A stretch of 64,000 nucleotides of DNA from Lactiplantibacillus pentosus. Lineage in GTDB: Bacteria; Bacillota; Bacilli; Lactobacillales; Lactobacillaceae. The translations under genes and the position numbers were made by a program. The stretch's first letter is position 1; each line of letters begins with the position of its first letter. The stretch lies in assembly GCF_003641185.1 (NCBI RefSeq), contig NZ_CP032757.1, forward strand, positions 372,001 to 436,000, read 5' to 3'. The notes below the pieces were generated by a model, which saw only the letters and a program-made list of their open reading frames with translations, was not told the origin of the DNA and did no database searches. Positions 42,220-53,171 of this stretch are shown piece by piece.

Positions 42220-42828
42220 ATGGAATTAGATAAAATCTATCAGTTAATGGACAAGTTTGAACAAAGTAGTCTCACGAGTTTTGAATATCGTGACCAGGAT
42301 TTTGAAATCCAAATGGGCAAGAAAGGTCACAACAGTAAGGCGACGACAGCGGCTTCTGAGCCAGCGCCATTGCCTAATCAGCCGGTCATTGATCCGACAC
42401 CGGTCACGCCAACGCCAATCGCAAACGCGAGCGCGGCTTCAGTGGTGGAACCAACGCCAGCGGCTACGGTAACGAGTACGGCTGCTGCGACGCCAACTAG
42501 TATCGCACCGGAATCAACACCGGAACCGGAACCCGCGCCAACACCAGAACCAGCACCGGTCCAAGTCGATCCAAAAGAGTGCGTCACAGCACCAGTTGTC
42601 GGGATCTACTATCCAGCGCATTCTTCGGAAGAAGCCCCGTACGTCAAGTTGGGTGACCACGTTAGCGTCGGCCAACAAGTCGGCTTGATTCAGGCCATGC
42701 AGATGATGCGGCCCGTCGTTGCTAAGCAAGCTGGGACGGTCAAGGCATTCCTCGTTAAAAATGGCGAAGAAGTCAATTTCGGTCAACCGTTGATTCAATT
42801 GATTCCAGATACACCGGATGATATTTAG
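42220..42828 (+). CDS. BCCP-like protein lacking the biotinyl lysine
   Basis: The 202-residue AccB-type protein has an N-terminal helical segment (MELDKIYQLMDKFEQSSLTS), a long Pro/Ala/Thr/Glu-rich linker (about 43-115) and a C-terminal lipoyl/biotinyl domain (about 121-196). The biotinylation tetrapeptide, normally AMKM, reads AMQM, so Gln161 replaces the modified lysine (codon CAG). The rest of the fold is intact. It cannot carry biotin and may be a structural or regulatory mimic of carboxyl carrier protein. No other acc genes are adjacent. GGAGGGTATTGT precedes the ATG. Confidence 0.88.
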   Translation: MELDKIYQLMDKFEQSSLTSFEYRDQDFEIQMGKKGHNSKATTAASEPAPLPNQPVIDPTPVTPTPIANASAASVVEPTPAATVTSTAAATPTSIAPESTPEPEPAPTPEPAPVQVDPKECVTAPVVGIYYPAHSSEEAPYVKLGDHVSVGQQVGLIQAMQMMRPVVAKQAGTVKAFLVKNGEEVNFGQPLIQLIPDTPDDI

Positions 42829-42864
42829 ACCCGGCACTAGCCGTTAAATCGCGCAGATAACGAT

Positions 42865-43045
42865 GCGTATCAAGCTTCGGTGGGCAGTCAGTGAAGCTAA
42901 TACAATCGGATGATAAGAGCGTGTCAAGCTTTAGTGGGTAGCCAGTGAAGCTAATACAATCGAATGATAAGAGCGTATCAAGCTTCAGTGGGTAGCCAGT
43001 GAAGCTAGTACAATCGGATGACAAGAGTGTATCGAGCTTTAGCGA
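42865..43045. repeat. Tandem 54-bp repeats (about 3.3 units)
   Basis: TCAAGCTT recurs at 42870, 42924 and 42978, with a variant at 43032, giving an exact 54-base period. Each unit contains an AGCTTCA..TGAAGCT hairpin and AATCGGATGATAAGAG. Because 54 is a multiple of three, an open frame appears on the minus strand, but it is not considered a gene. Confidence 0.85.
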
Positions 43046-43082
43046 GACAGCCGGATAACGATAATTCACGATAATCAAGAAA

Positions 43083-43132
43083 AGCGGACCTGTCAAACAC
43101 TGAATAATGGTGTTTGGCAGGTCCGCTATTAT
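43083..43132. terminator. Bidirectional terminator
   Basis: AGCGGACCTGTCAAACAC pairs with GTGTTTGGCAGGTCCGCT with one G-T pair. It lies between the repeat tract and the convergent nucleoside hydrolase gene. Confidence 0.85.
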
Positions 43133-43141
43133 TTATTTTGA

Positions 43142-44062
43142 TTAAAGTTGTTCGTCGATTGCTTTGACGGTTGCCAAGAACCACTTGTTGAACGCTGCTG
43201 CGTCGATATCAACACAGACATTGGCGTTGGTCTTGCCATCGTGGTAAGCCCCGCGAATATCGCCGACGGTCTCACCATTGGCCGGACCATCCGTCTGAAC
43301 ATCGATCCACATGGCTTCGGTCGTAAAGGCTTCTGGATGGAGTAGGTAGAAGAGCGTGTTAACGTCATGCATGGCAACGCCGGTCTGGTTGCGGTCGTTA
43401 TAGTGGCCGAAGAGGGCGTGTAACATCTCGCCGGTCTTGCCGAATGCTGGCAGTTGTTCGATGGATTCGCGAGTCAAGAGTGCTTTCATCGTGACGTCCA
43501 AACCAACCATCGTGATGGGAACGCCGGATTGATACATGATTTCAGCGGCATGGGGGTCGGTGAAAACATTGAATTCAGCGGCACTGGTCATATTGCCCTT
43601 TCCTAGCGCGCCACCCATTGCGACGATTTCCTTGATGTGAGGTAACACTTCAGGGTAGGTCTTGAAGAGCAGTGCGATATTGGTATACGCACCAGTTGGC
43701 ACCAACGTAATGGGTTGCTCGGCAGCCATGATGTAATCACGTAAAGCTTCAACGGCCGTTTCAGGTAATGGGTCGGCCAAGTCAGTTGGAAAGTCGTAGC
43801 CCGGCATGCCAGAAACACCGTGAATACGGACGGCGTCTTCAAATGGTTTGATGAGTGGCTGAGGTGCGCCACCCGCGACGGGAACGTCACTGTTGAAGAA
43901 GCGCGTGAGTTTCAGCGCATTGAGCGTCGTTTTATCGACGGTCACGTTACCAGCGACCGTTGTAATTAATTGTAAGTCCAAGTCAGGATGATTTAATGCA
44001 ATCGTGATCGCAGCGGCATCATCAATACCAGGATCAGTGTCCATGATAATCTTTGTTGACAT
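43142..44062 (-). CDS. Inosine-uridine-preferring nucleoside hydrolase
   Basis: The 306-residue enzyme of the IunH/RihA family has the calcium-binding signature IMDTDPGIDDAAAI at its N-terminus, with MGGALGKGNMTSAAEFNVFTDPHAA later contributing ligands. It hydrolyses ribonucleosides to base and ribose. ATG 44062 is chosen over the one two codons earlier because GGAGG then sits eight bases away. It is single, with no transporter adjacent. Confidence 0.93.
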   Translation of the reverse strand: MSTKIIMDTDPGIDDAAAITIALNHPDLDLQLITTVAGNVTVDKTTLNALKLTRFFNSDVPVAGGAPQPLIKPFEDAVRIHGVSGMPGYDFPTDLADPLPETAVEALRDYIMAAEQPITLVPTGAYTNIALLFKTYPEVLPHIKEIVAMGGALGKGNMTSAAEFNVFTDPHAAEIMYQSGVPITMVGLDVTMKALLTRESIEQLPAFGKTGEMLHALFGHYNDRNQTGVAMHDVNTLFYLLHPEAFTTEAMWIDVQTDGPANGETVGDIRGAYHDGKTNANVCVDIDAAAFNKWFLATVKAIDEQL

Positions 44063-44198
44063 GTTCATTCCTCCAATTAAATAGACGTGCTTGAAATTAG
44101 TTCTATTTTAGCATACTACGGCCAATGAATTCGATTGCAATTACATGGGGTTTGACGTAGCATGACAGTAAATACAGTTAACGATGGAGGAACGGATT

Positions 44199-45110
44199 AT
44201 GAGTCAACCACGGGTTATCTTAATTACAGGGGCGTCTTCAGGGATCGGTAAGGCCACCGCATTAAAGTTACAAGCACAGGGCAACATTGTGTACGGTGCG
44301 GCCCGGCGAATCGAGAAAATGACGGATTTAGCCGCTGCCGGCGTGCACGTTTTAAAAGTCGATGTGACGGATGAAGCCACGTTGATTGCGGCTGTCAAAA
44401 CGATTCAAGTCGAACAGGGCCGCATTGATGTGCTGATCAATAATGCCGGTTATGGGTCATACGGCGCGTTGGAAGACGTGCCGGTCACAGAAGGTGAGTA
44501 CCAGTTCAAGGTGAACGTCTTTGGTGTGATGCGCTTAACCCAACTCGTCTTGCCATTAATGCGTGCGCAACACCGTGGCCGCATCATCAACGTCTCTTCG
44601 ATTGGCGGTAAGATCTACCAGCCGCTGAGTGCATGGTACATGGGAACTAAGCATGCCATCGAAGGGATGAGCGACTCATTGCGGATGGAAGTCGCACCAT
44701 TCGGGATTGACGTGGTCATCATTGAACCGGGTGGCATTAAGACTGAGTGGGCCGGCATCGCCGAAAAGAAACTGTTGGCGGTATCTGGTGAGACGGCTTA
44801 TCGCGACCAGGCCATCAAGGTCGGTGCGATGCTCTCGTTGTTCGACCAGTTCGCCTCTAATCCAGGAGTGATTGCGAAACTGATGGTGCGTGCGGTCAAT
44901 GATGTCAAACCTAAGACGCGGTATCACGCTGGAATGGGTGCTAGTTTGTCATTAACCGGCCGCCGCTGGTTGAGTGATCGCCAGTTTGATCGCATGATGA
45001 CTTCGGCCGTCAACGGGGCGGCCAAGTTATCCAAAGTGACACGCCGCAAAGACCGGCGCGCAGGTAGCCGTCATTATCAACATGGCAATTCAACGAACGA
45101 AACCAATTAA
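44199..45110 (+). CDS. Short-chain dehydrogenase/reductase
   Basis: The 303-residue classical SDR has the cofactor motif TGASSGIGKA, NNAG, the catalytic serine in NVSSIGG, and YMGTK supplying Tyr and Lys. The arginine pair in YGAARRIEKM after strand two favours NADPH. The C-terminal ~50 residues are basic and longer than usual (RRKDRRAGSRHYQHGN). ATG 44199 has GATGGAGGAAC upstream. Substrate unknown. Confidence 0.9.
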   Translation: MSQPRVILITGASSGIGKATALKLQAQGNIVYGAARRIEKMTDLAAAGVHVLKVDVTDEATLIAAVKTIQVEQGRIDVLINNAGYGSYGALEDVPVTEGEYQFKVNVFGVMRLTQLVLPLMRAQHRGRIINVSSIGGKIYQPLSAWYMGTKHAIEGMSDSLRMEVAPFGIDVVIIEPGGIKTEWAGIAEKKLLAVSGETAYRDQAIKVGAMLSLFDQFASNPGVIAKLMVRAVNDVKPKTRYHAGMGASLSLTGRRWLSDRQFDRMMTSAVNGAAKLSKVTRRKDRRAGSRHYQHGNSTNETN

Positions 45111-45116
45111 GACGTT

Positions 45117-45157
45117 TGGGGCCTCGTTTCACCAAGAACGGTGAGACGGGGCTTTTT
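45117..45157 (+). terminator. Rho-independent terminator
   Basis: GGCCTCGTTTCACC pairs with GGTGAGACGGGGC (with G-T pairs) around a 6-base loop, followed by T6. Confidence 0.85.
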
Positions 45158-45167
45158 TCGTTCTCCG

Positions 45168-45614
45168 CTACAGTTTGGTCATCACCGCCGTTAGTGTCGT
45201 CGTAGCCGTCGTCATGGTCGGGTCGTCGACTGGATGGTACGTGACCTGCAAGTCCGGGTAAGCCTCAATTAGTGGCACCAGCTGTTGCCATTGTGTGAGA
45301 TTGTCTTGCTCATCGTCCGGTAGCTGCCAATCATTTTGACGCCAGGTCAAGTAACGCTGCTCGCTGATGATGGTCGCCACGATTTCAGTAGTCGTATGCA
45401 CGTGGACGGGTAAGTCATGACGTTTGAGTGTCGTCAGGGCTTCAATGAGTGCACTTAACGTCAACTGGGTTTCGGTATGGCCGTAACCAGCGTCGTTCAG
45501 TGCTTTTTGGTGATCTGCATAGCGCAAGATGACGACCCAAGCCGCGGGAGTTGTCGCGGTGATGGGGGTTGCTTGATGCATCGTACTGGCCAAATAGAGA
45601 TGAATCGTTGTCAT
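45168..45614 (-). CDS. RNase H-like protein with lost catalytic residues
   Basis: The 148-residue protein follows the strand/helix order of RNase HI. LYLASTMHQ stands in place of the first strand, TETQLTLSALIEALTTL in place of the helix with the catalytic Glu, and TEIVATIISEQRYLTW.QNDW in place of the handle-type helix. The expected first Asp (YTDGS) is Ala-Ser, and the Glu and second Asp positions are not acidic. It may be a catalytically dead paralogue that binds nucleic acid. The family assignment is by pattern only. AGGAGG lies ahead of the ATG. Confidence 0.55.
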   Translation of the reverse strand: MTTIHLYLASTMHQATPITATTPAAWVVILRYADHQKALNDAGYGHTETQLTLSALIEALTTLKRHDLPVHVHTTTEIVATIISEQRYLTWRQNDWQLPDDEQDNLTQWQQLVPLIEAYPDLQVTYHPVDDPTMTTATTTLTAVMTKL

Positions 45615-45756
45615 GGAGGTCCTCCTCGTAATCGTAATGGGGTGTTAGAAGCATGGTTCATTTAATAAATACGGTAATTCGCTGGATTTCCGTTAAAAAA
45701 GTACAAGTTAATACGCGTTGTGGTAGTTAATCTGTCATGAGTCATGATTAAAACGT

Positions 45757-46027
45757 GCCAGTTTCTAAATTCAAGTGCTGCCAGCTGAGACCTGCTAGAA
45801 ACAGTGCGAGTCAGCGTAAAATTGCCATTGTAGAGACGTCCTACGCCAGAACGCCCAGTGGAAGTTCACCGCTTAACGCTCCGGCTAGGCCAATCCTCAG
45901 CCCCAACCCGTCTAAACCTGACATTCTGAAAGTCACTGGGCCTTGCCCAGAATGCCTTCCAGCCTGGATGGTATTCGAAAGGCAGACATATGCGGACCCA
46001 ACTTTTGAAGAGTTGGTCGTTGACGTT
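45757..46027 (-). repeat. Subtype B structured repeat, copy B5 (inverted)
   Basis: This is the reverse complement of element B: it starts with the GCCAGCTGAGACCTGCTAG end hairpin and finishes GCGGACCCAACTTTTGAAGAG. Core stem TTCTGAAAGTCACTGGGCCTT... has diverged and pairs with GCCCAGAATGCC only partly. Confidence 0.75.
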
Positions 46028-46094
46028 TAGTAAACAGTCATTTTGACACTTAGATGTAAAACTGGCCGTCAATAAGCACCTACTCGTATTGGCG

Positions 46095-46565
46095 AAACCT
46101 CAATATTACTGAAAGGGGCATGGATTTTCTTTAGTCGTCCAATAAAGCAAAGGCTTGAAGGCTAAATGAAAATCAATACTATTAGCCTAATCTCAAGAGT
46201 AATTACTATTAGAAAATAATCTTCAGGCAATCCTACTGGTACACGAATACCACAAATCATCACTGTTGTTGATTCAAAATTTACATGAAGGACCAGTCTC
46301 ACAAAATTCAATGGTCAATTGCACCAAGATAAGTGGTCGTTTATCTGCCATTCGAGCGGTTTCCCGACTGTAGGGGCCGGCTGACAATGCTCAAGGGCGA
46401 AGTTCTTCTTGTCCGGGTGGTCTTCCCGGGCTAGAAGAAGACTCGTATTTGAAATTGCGCAGTGGGCTTCTGCGTGAGTTCAAATCGATGTCCGCCCTGT
46501 TCCAGCGTTGTCAGCCAGCCCCGGAGGTCGGACTAAGACGCGCACCGGCTGACGAACAGGAATCA
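46095..46565 (+). repeat. Extended subtype A repeat, copy A6 (left arm of a long inverted repeat)
   Basis: The core 46339-46559 is subtype A in the opposite orientation to other copies. The preceding ~240 bases (from CTCAATATTACTGAAAGG) match the reverse complement of 50945-51185 at roughly 90% identity by eye. Together the two copies form an inverted repeat of about 470 bp around the genes at 46724-50649. Confidence 0.85.
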
Positions 46566-46723
46566 TCCAACGACATGTTTCAACTCCATATGAAACCACA
46601 AAAGTTACAATCAGTTGCGATTTTGGGTGCGTATTACTATGATTTTGGACGGAGTATGCTACGATTAAATACATAGATAATCAGGAAGTTATCATGATTA
46701 AAGCTGGGCACTGGGAGGTACTT

Positions 46724-48250
46724 ATGCAGACATTAATACAGACATTTATGGATCGGCAGAGTGATTTACTCACTGCGTTGTGGCAACACTTGGGGATTTC
46801 TTTGGCCGCGCTAGTCATTGCAATGGTGATTGCGATTCCGTTGGCCATTTGGGTCGTTCGCCGACCACGGTGGGCCGAGGGGTTGTTGCAACTGACCAGT
46901 GTTTTGCAGACCATTCCGTCGCTGGCACTATTGGGATTGCTGATTCCGCTAGTCGGTATTGGCACGGTGCCCGCGGTGATTGCGCTAGTGATTTACGCGT
47001 TGTTACCAATTTTTCAAAATACTTACTTAGGGATCTCAGAGATCGACGCGTCAATTGAAGAGGCGGCCGATGCATTTGGGATGTCTCGGATGCGCAAGTT
47101 GTTCAAAGTTGAACTGCCGATTGCCTTGCCACAAATCATTGCCGGGATTCGGACCGCCTTAGTGCTCATTATCGGGACGGCGACGTTAGCGGCTTTGATT
47201 GGCGCTGGGGGTCTAGGGACGTTTATCATGCTTGGGATTGACCGTAATGATACGTCGTTGCTGTTGATTGGGGCCATTTCGTCAGCGCTATTGGCGATTC
47301 TGTTGAGTGCACTTGTGCGCTGGTTCCAGACGGCCAAGCCCCGCCATGCGCTGATTGTGTTCGTGGGTATTTTGGCGTTACTCGGTGGTGGTGGCGCGTA
47401 CAGCGTTTACGCCAATCGAGTTGAAACAATTACAATTGCAGGTAAACTCGGTTCGGAGCCTGACATCTTGATCAATATGTACAAACAGTTGATTGAGGCT
47501 GAAGACGACCACATCCACGTGACCTTGAAACCGAACTTTGGTAAGACGACCTTCTTATTCAGTGCTCTGAAGAATAATCAGATCGACATTTACCCAGAAT
47601 TCACTGGTTCCGTATTGGAAACTTTGGTGAAGGGCAATAATCCGGCCAGTCAAACGGCTAATCAGACTTATCAGTTAGCCAAAAAGCGGCTAGCTAAGCA
47701 GGAACAGATGACTTACTTGAAGCCGATGCAGTACAACAATACGTACGCCCTGGCCGTCACTAAGAAGTTCCAACAAGAACACCATTTGAAGACCATCAGC
47801 GATTTAACACAAGTCGAATCAATCCTCAAACCAGGGATGACACTTGAATTCATTGACCGCGATGATGGCTTGAAGGGAATCAAGAAGACGTATGGCTTGG
47901 ACGTCACGGCCAAATCGATGGAACCGGCGTTGCGCTATGAAGCGATTAGCAAGGGGAAGATCAATCTGGTGGACGCCTACGCAACGGATAGTGAATTGCG
48001 ACAATACAACTTGGCGCTGCTGAAGGATGATAAGCACTTCTTCCCGACGTATCAAGGGGCGCCACTCATGAAGACCAGCTTTGCTAACAAGCACCCGAAA
48101 GTCGTCCAAGCATTGAATAAGTTAGCTGGTAAGATTTCTGAAACCGATATGCAAGAGATGAACTATGAAGTCAACGTCAAAAAGAAATCGGCTTCCACAG
48201 TCGCACATAACTATCTCGTCAAACACGGCTTGTTAAAGGAGGGACGCTAA
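46724..48250 (+). CDS. Osmoprotectant ABC transporter, fused permease and substrate-binding protein
   Basis: The 508-residue fusion has an N-terminal permease (about 1-235) with an EAA-type loop (SIEEAADAFGMSRMRKLFKV) and a C-terminal OpuAC/ProX-type binding domain (about 240-508). The latter starts ITIAGKLGSEPDILINMYKQ and is tethered on the outer membrane face. Such fusions (BusAB/OpuCB-C, ChoS types) import glycine betaine, carnitine or choline under osmotic stress. ATG 46724 is chosen, with GGAGG nearby, rather than ATG 46694. Its stop overlaps the ATPase start. Confidence 0.92.
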   Translation: MQTLIQTFMDRQSDLLTALWQHLGISLAALVIAMVIAIPLAIWVVRRPRWAEGLLQLTSVLQTIPSLALLGLLIPLVGIGTVPAVIALVIYALLPIFQNTYLGISEIDASIEEAADAFGMSRMRKLFKVELPIALPQIIAGIRTALVLIIGTATLAALIGAGGLGTFIMLGIDRNDTSLLLIGAISSALLAILLSALVRWFQTAKPRHALIVFVGILALLGGGGAYSVYANRVETITIAGKLGSEPDILINMYKQLIEAEDDHIHVTLKPNFGKTTFLFSALKNNQIDIYPEFTGSVLETLVKGNNPASQTANQTYQLAKKRLAKQEQMTYLKPMQYNNTYALAVTKKFQQEHHLKTISDLTQVESILKPGMTLEFIDRDDGLKGIKKTYGLDVTAKSMEPALRYEAISKGKINLVDAYATDSELRQYNLALLKDDKHFFPTYQGAPLMKTSFANKHPKVVQALNKLAGKISETDMQEMNYEVNVKKKSASTVAHNYLVKHGLLKEGR

Positions 48251-49221
48251 TGACAACGGCAATTGAATTTCAGCACGTCCAAAAAGACTTTAATGGGCAA
48301 ACCGTGATTCCCGATTTGAATCTAACGGTCGATCAGGGTGAACTGTTCGTCCTAGTAGGCACCTCTGGCAGTGGCAAGACGACGTCGCTTAAAATGATCA
48401 ATCGTTTGGAACCCTTAACGGCCGGAAAAATACTGGTCAACGGGGCCGACACCACCACGGTACCGGTACGCGATTTACGGTGGCAGATGGGGTACGTCTT
48501 GCAACAAATCGCCCTCTTTCCAACCATGACGGTGGCACAAAACATCGCAGTGATTCCCGAAATGAAGGGGACGGCGAAGAAGACCATCAATCAAACGATT
48601 GACGAGTTATTGACGGAAGTCGGCCTGGACCCCCAAGAATACCGCGACCGGATGCCATCAGAATTATCCGGTGGTGAACAACAGCGAATCGGTATTTTGC
48701 GGGCAATCGCAGCGCAACCCGATATTGTGTTGATGGATGAACCGTTCAGTGCGCTGGACCCAATTTCGCGGCAACAATTACAAGATCTAGTCCTGGGACT
48801 ACATGCGCGCTATCATAATACGATCGTCTTTGTGACCCATGATATGAACGAGGCGCTCAAATTAGGCGACCGCATTGGGGTCATGCAACATGGACAGCTC
48901 GTCCAAGTCGACACACCAACGGCACTGGCCCAACATCCGGTCAATGACTTCGTGCGGGACTTCTTCGGTGCGAGTCGTGCGAAAAACGTGTATGACGTTT
49001 ACGTGGGCCGCGTCGGGCTCGTCCAAGGCTATCTCAAAACTGCGCCGGACGTGGCGGATGGCCGTATTCAGTCACTAGATATTCAGGCGACGCTGCGGAC
49101 GGCCTTTACCGCCTTTACCGACCATGATTACTTGGCGGTCACGGAAGATGATCACGTGGTGGGTTACCTGGACCGACAACGAGTCGTCGCTTATCTGAGT
49201 CAGCATGAAGAAGTGTCTTAG
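48250..49221 (+). CDS. Osmoprotectant ABC transporter, ATPase with CBS region
   Basis: The 323-residue ATPase has Walker A GTSGSGKTT, signature LSGGEQQR, Walker B IVLMDEPFSALD and switch H in VTHD. The last ~70 residues (IQSLDIQATLRTAFTAFTDH, then LAVTEDDHVVGYLDRQRV) form a single CBS-like module, the ionic-strength sensor of OpuA-type systems. It partners the fused permease/binding protein encoded just upstream with a one-base overlap. Carnitine, choline or betaine uptake is the likely function. Confidence 0.93.
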   Translation: MTTAIEFQHVQKDFNGQTVIPDLNLTVDQGELFVLVGTSGSGKTTSLKMINRLEPLTAGKILVNGADTTTVPVRDLRWQMGYVLQQIALFPTMTVAQNIAVIPEMKGTAKKTINQTIDELLTEVGLDPQEYRDRMPSELSGGEQQRIGILRAIAAQPDIVLMDEPFSALDPISRQQLQDLVLGLHARYHNTIVFVTHDMNEALKLGDRIGVMQHGQLVQVDTPTALAQHPVNDFVRDFFGASRAKNVYDVYVGRVGLVQGYLKTAPDVADGRIQSLDIQATLRTAFTAFTDHDYLAVTEDDHVVGYLDRQRVVAYLSQHEEVS

Positions 49222-49317
49222 TCGTCAACTAGCCCGGATTGCTTTAGACTAGGGGCTAGCTTAGTGAACAATAATTTGATCATGAGAATTTAAGAGTCAA
49301 TTGAGGAGGTCTCAGTA

Positions 49318-50649
49318 ATGACAGAACAGTATGATGTCGTTGTAATTGGTGGTGGCCCGGCTGGTAACGCGATGGCAAGCGGCTTACAGGCGCAAGGTAA
49401 GTCGGTGCTGATCGTTGAAGCTGATTTATGGGGTGGCACTTGTCCGAACCGCGGGTGTGACCCGAAAAAGATCTTGTTGAGCGCCGTTGAAGCCCAACAG
49501 GCAGCCCAACATCTCCAGCATCAAGGCTTAACAGGAACACCGACGATTGATTGGCCGGCCCTGATGGCGCATAAACGAGGCTATACCGATGGCATTAATG
49601 ATGGCACGCTCAAGGGGCTGCAGCACCAAGGCATCGCGACTTTACATGGCCAGGCCCATTTTCAAAATGATGGCCAGTTAGCAGTCGGTGACCAAGTCGT
49701 AAGTGCGACGGATTACGTGATTGCGACCGGACAGCGCCCAGCGATTTTGCCGATTACCGGGCAGGAATATTTCAAGACTAGTACGGACTTTTTAGACTTA
49801 GATGAGATGCCTAAGCGCGTGACTTTCGTGGGTGGGGGCTATGTTGGCTTCGAACTGGCAGCAATTGCGAATGCTGCCGGCGCCGATGTCCATGTGATTC
49901 ATCATAATGACCGGCCACTCAAAGCCTTCGATGCGGACCTCGTCCAAGATTTGATGGCGGCCATGACTGCGGACGGTGTTACTTTTGACTTGAACACGGA
50001 CCTCCAAGCCATCGAACAGACCGACGCCGGCCTACGATTGACGGCACCTGACTTTGAGCTGACGACGGACCTCGTGATTAGTTCGGCGGGCCGGATTCCG
50101 AATGCGGACCAGTTAGGACTTGAAAACGTCGGTGTCACGTTTAACCGTCACGGGATTCAAGTGAACGATCGACTGCAGACGGCTAATCCGCATATTTACG
50201 CGATTGGTGATGTGAGCGATACGCCCGTGCCTAAGTTAACGCCAGTAGCGGGTTACGAAGCGCGCTACTTGGTCCAGCAACTGACCCATCCGGAAGCGGC
50301 AATCACGTATCCCGTCATCCCGACCCAAGTCTTTGCGGCACCTAAGCTGGCGCAAGTGGGCCTTAGTGCGACGGATGCGGCTGACCAGCCGGATAAATAT
50401 CGCGTGAATACGCTGGATATGACCAAATGGTTCTCTTATTACCGTTTTGGCGCACAACAAGCACAGGCCAAGGTCATTATTGATCAGACTAGCGGGCAAG
50501 TCGTCGGTGCGACACTGTTGAGTGATGTCGCGGATGAAATGATCAATTACCTGACGTTACTGATTGAAAAACATGTCACGTTAGCCCAATTACAGCAACT
50601 CGTATTAGCCTACCCAACACCAGCCAGTGACCTGCAGTATCTGTACTAG
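49318..50649 (+). CDS. FAD-dependent disulfide reductase (glutathione reductase-like)
   Basis: The 443-residue flavoprotein has an FAD motif GGGPAGNAMA, the redox pair Cys42/Cys47 in GGTCPNRGCDPKK, a second Rossmann motif VGGGYVGFELA and YAIGDVSD. The GGTCPNRGCDPKK form is like glutathione reductases of lactobacilli. At the C-terminus, where most family members have the catalytic HPTxxE, this protein reads YPTPASD, so the active-site histidine is replaced. Substrate specificity is therefore uncertain. GAGGAGG precedes the ATG. It may be cotranscribed with the transporter or read from its own promoter. Confidence 0.85.
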   Translation: MTEQYDVVVIGGGPAGNAMASGLQAQGKSVLIVEADLWGGTCPNRGCDPKKILLSAVEAQQAAQHLQHQGLTGTPTIDWPALMAHKRGYTDGINDGTLKGLQHQGIATLHGQAHFQNDGQLAVGDQVVSATDYVIATGQRPAILPITGQEYFKTSTDFLDLDEMPKRVTFVGGGYVGFELAAIANAAGADVHVIHHNDRPLKAFDADLVQDLMAAMTADGVTFDLNTDLQAIEQTDAGLRLTAPDFELTTDLVISSAGRIPNADQLGLENVGVTFNRHGIQVNDRLQTANPHIYAIGDVSDTPVPKLTPVAGYEARYLVQQLTHPEAAITYPVIPTQVFAAPKLAQVGLSATDAADQPDKYRVNTLDMTKWFSYYRFGAQQAQAKVIIDQTSGQVVGATLLSDVADEMINYLTLLIEKHVTLAQLQQLVLAYPTPASDLQYLY

Positions 50650-50714
50650 CTAGCGAGAACTGGCAACTGGTTGAAAAAATAGGTATGAATTATGATTAAA
50701 ATGAGTTAGTTAGT

Positions 50715-51185
50715 GGATTCCTGTTCGTCTGCCGGTGCGCGCCTTATTCCGACTTCCGGGGCCGGCTGACAACGCTGGAACAGGGCGGACATCGATTTGA
50801 ACTCACGCAGAAACCCACTGCGCAATTTCAAATACGAGTCTTCTTCTAGCCCGGGAACCCCACCCGGACAAGAAGAATTTCGCCCTTGAGCATTGTCAGC
50901 CAGCCCCTCCAGTCGGGAAAACGCTCGAATGGCGGATGAACGACCACCTATCTGGGTACAATTGACCACTGGATTTCGGGAGACTGGTCCTTCATGCAAA
51001 CTTTGAATCAACAACAGTGGTGATTTATGGGATTCGTGTACCAGTAGAATTGTCTGAAGATTGCTTTCTAATTCCATAGTAATTACTCTTGAGATTAGGC
51101 TATAGTATTGATTTTCGGTTAGCCTTCAAGACTTTACCCTATTGGACGACTAAATAAAATTCATACCCCTTCCAGTAATATTGAA
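50715..51185 (-). repeat. Extended subtype A repeat, copy A7 (right arm of a long inverted repeat)
   Basis: The core 50721-50942 is a complete A element; 50943-51185 continues the homology with the inverted copy at 46095-46565. The main stem reads GGGGCCGGCTGACAA against TTGTCAGCCAGCCCC. Confidence 0.85.
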
Positions 51186-51191
51186 CATTCA

Positions 51192-51236
51192 AAACGTTGT
51201 GACAAGAACTAATTCTTCCTGTCACAACGTTTTTTT
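51192..51236 (+). terminator. Rho-independent terminator
   Basis: AAACGTTGTGACA pairs with TGTCACAACGTTT, followed by T7. It abuts the end of the A7 repeat, with no gene immediately upstream. Confidence 0.85.
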
Positions 51237-53157
<1,921 letters not shown>

Positions 53158-53171
53158 AGGAGGACAACAAC

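Noticed and set aside
42773-43096. Minus-strand ORF with 18-residue repeats over the 54-bp tandem array
   Set aside because: The open frame follows from a repeat length divisible by three. It overlaps the BCCP-like gene end and has no convincing ribosome binding site.
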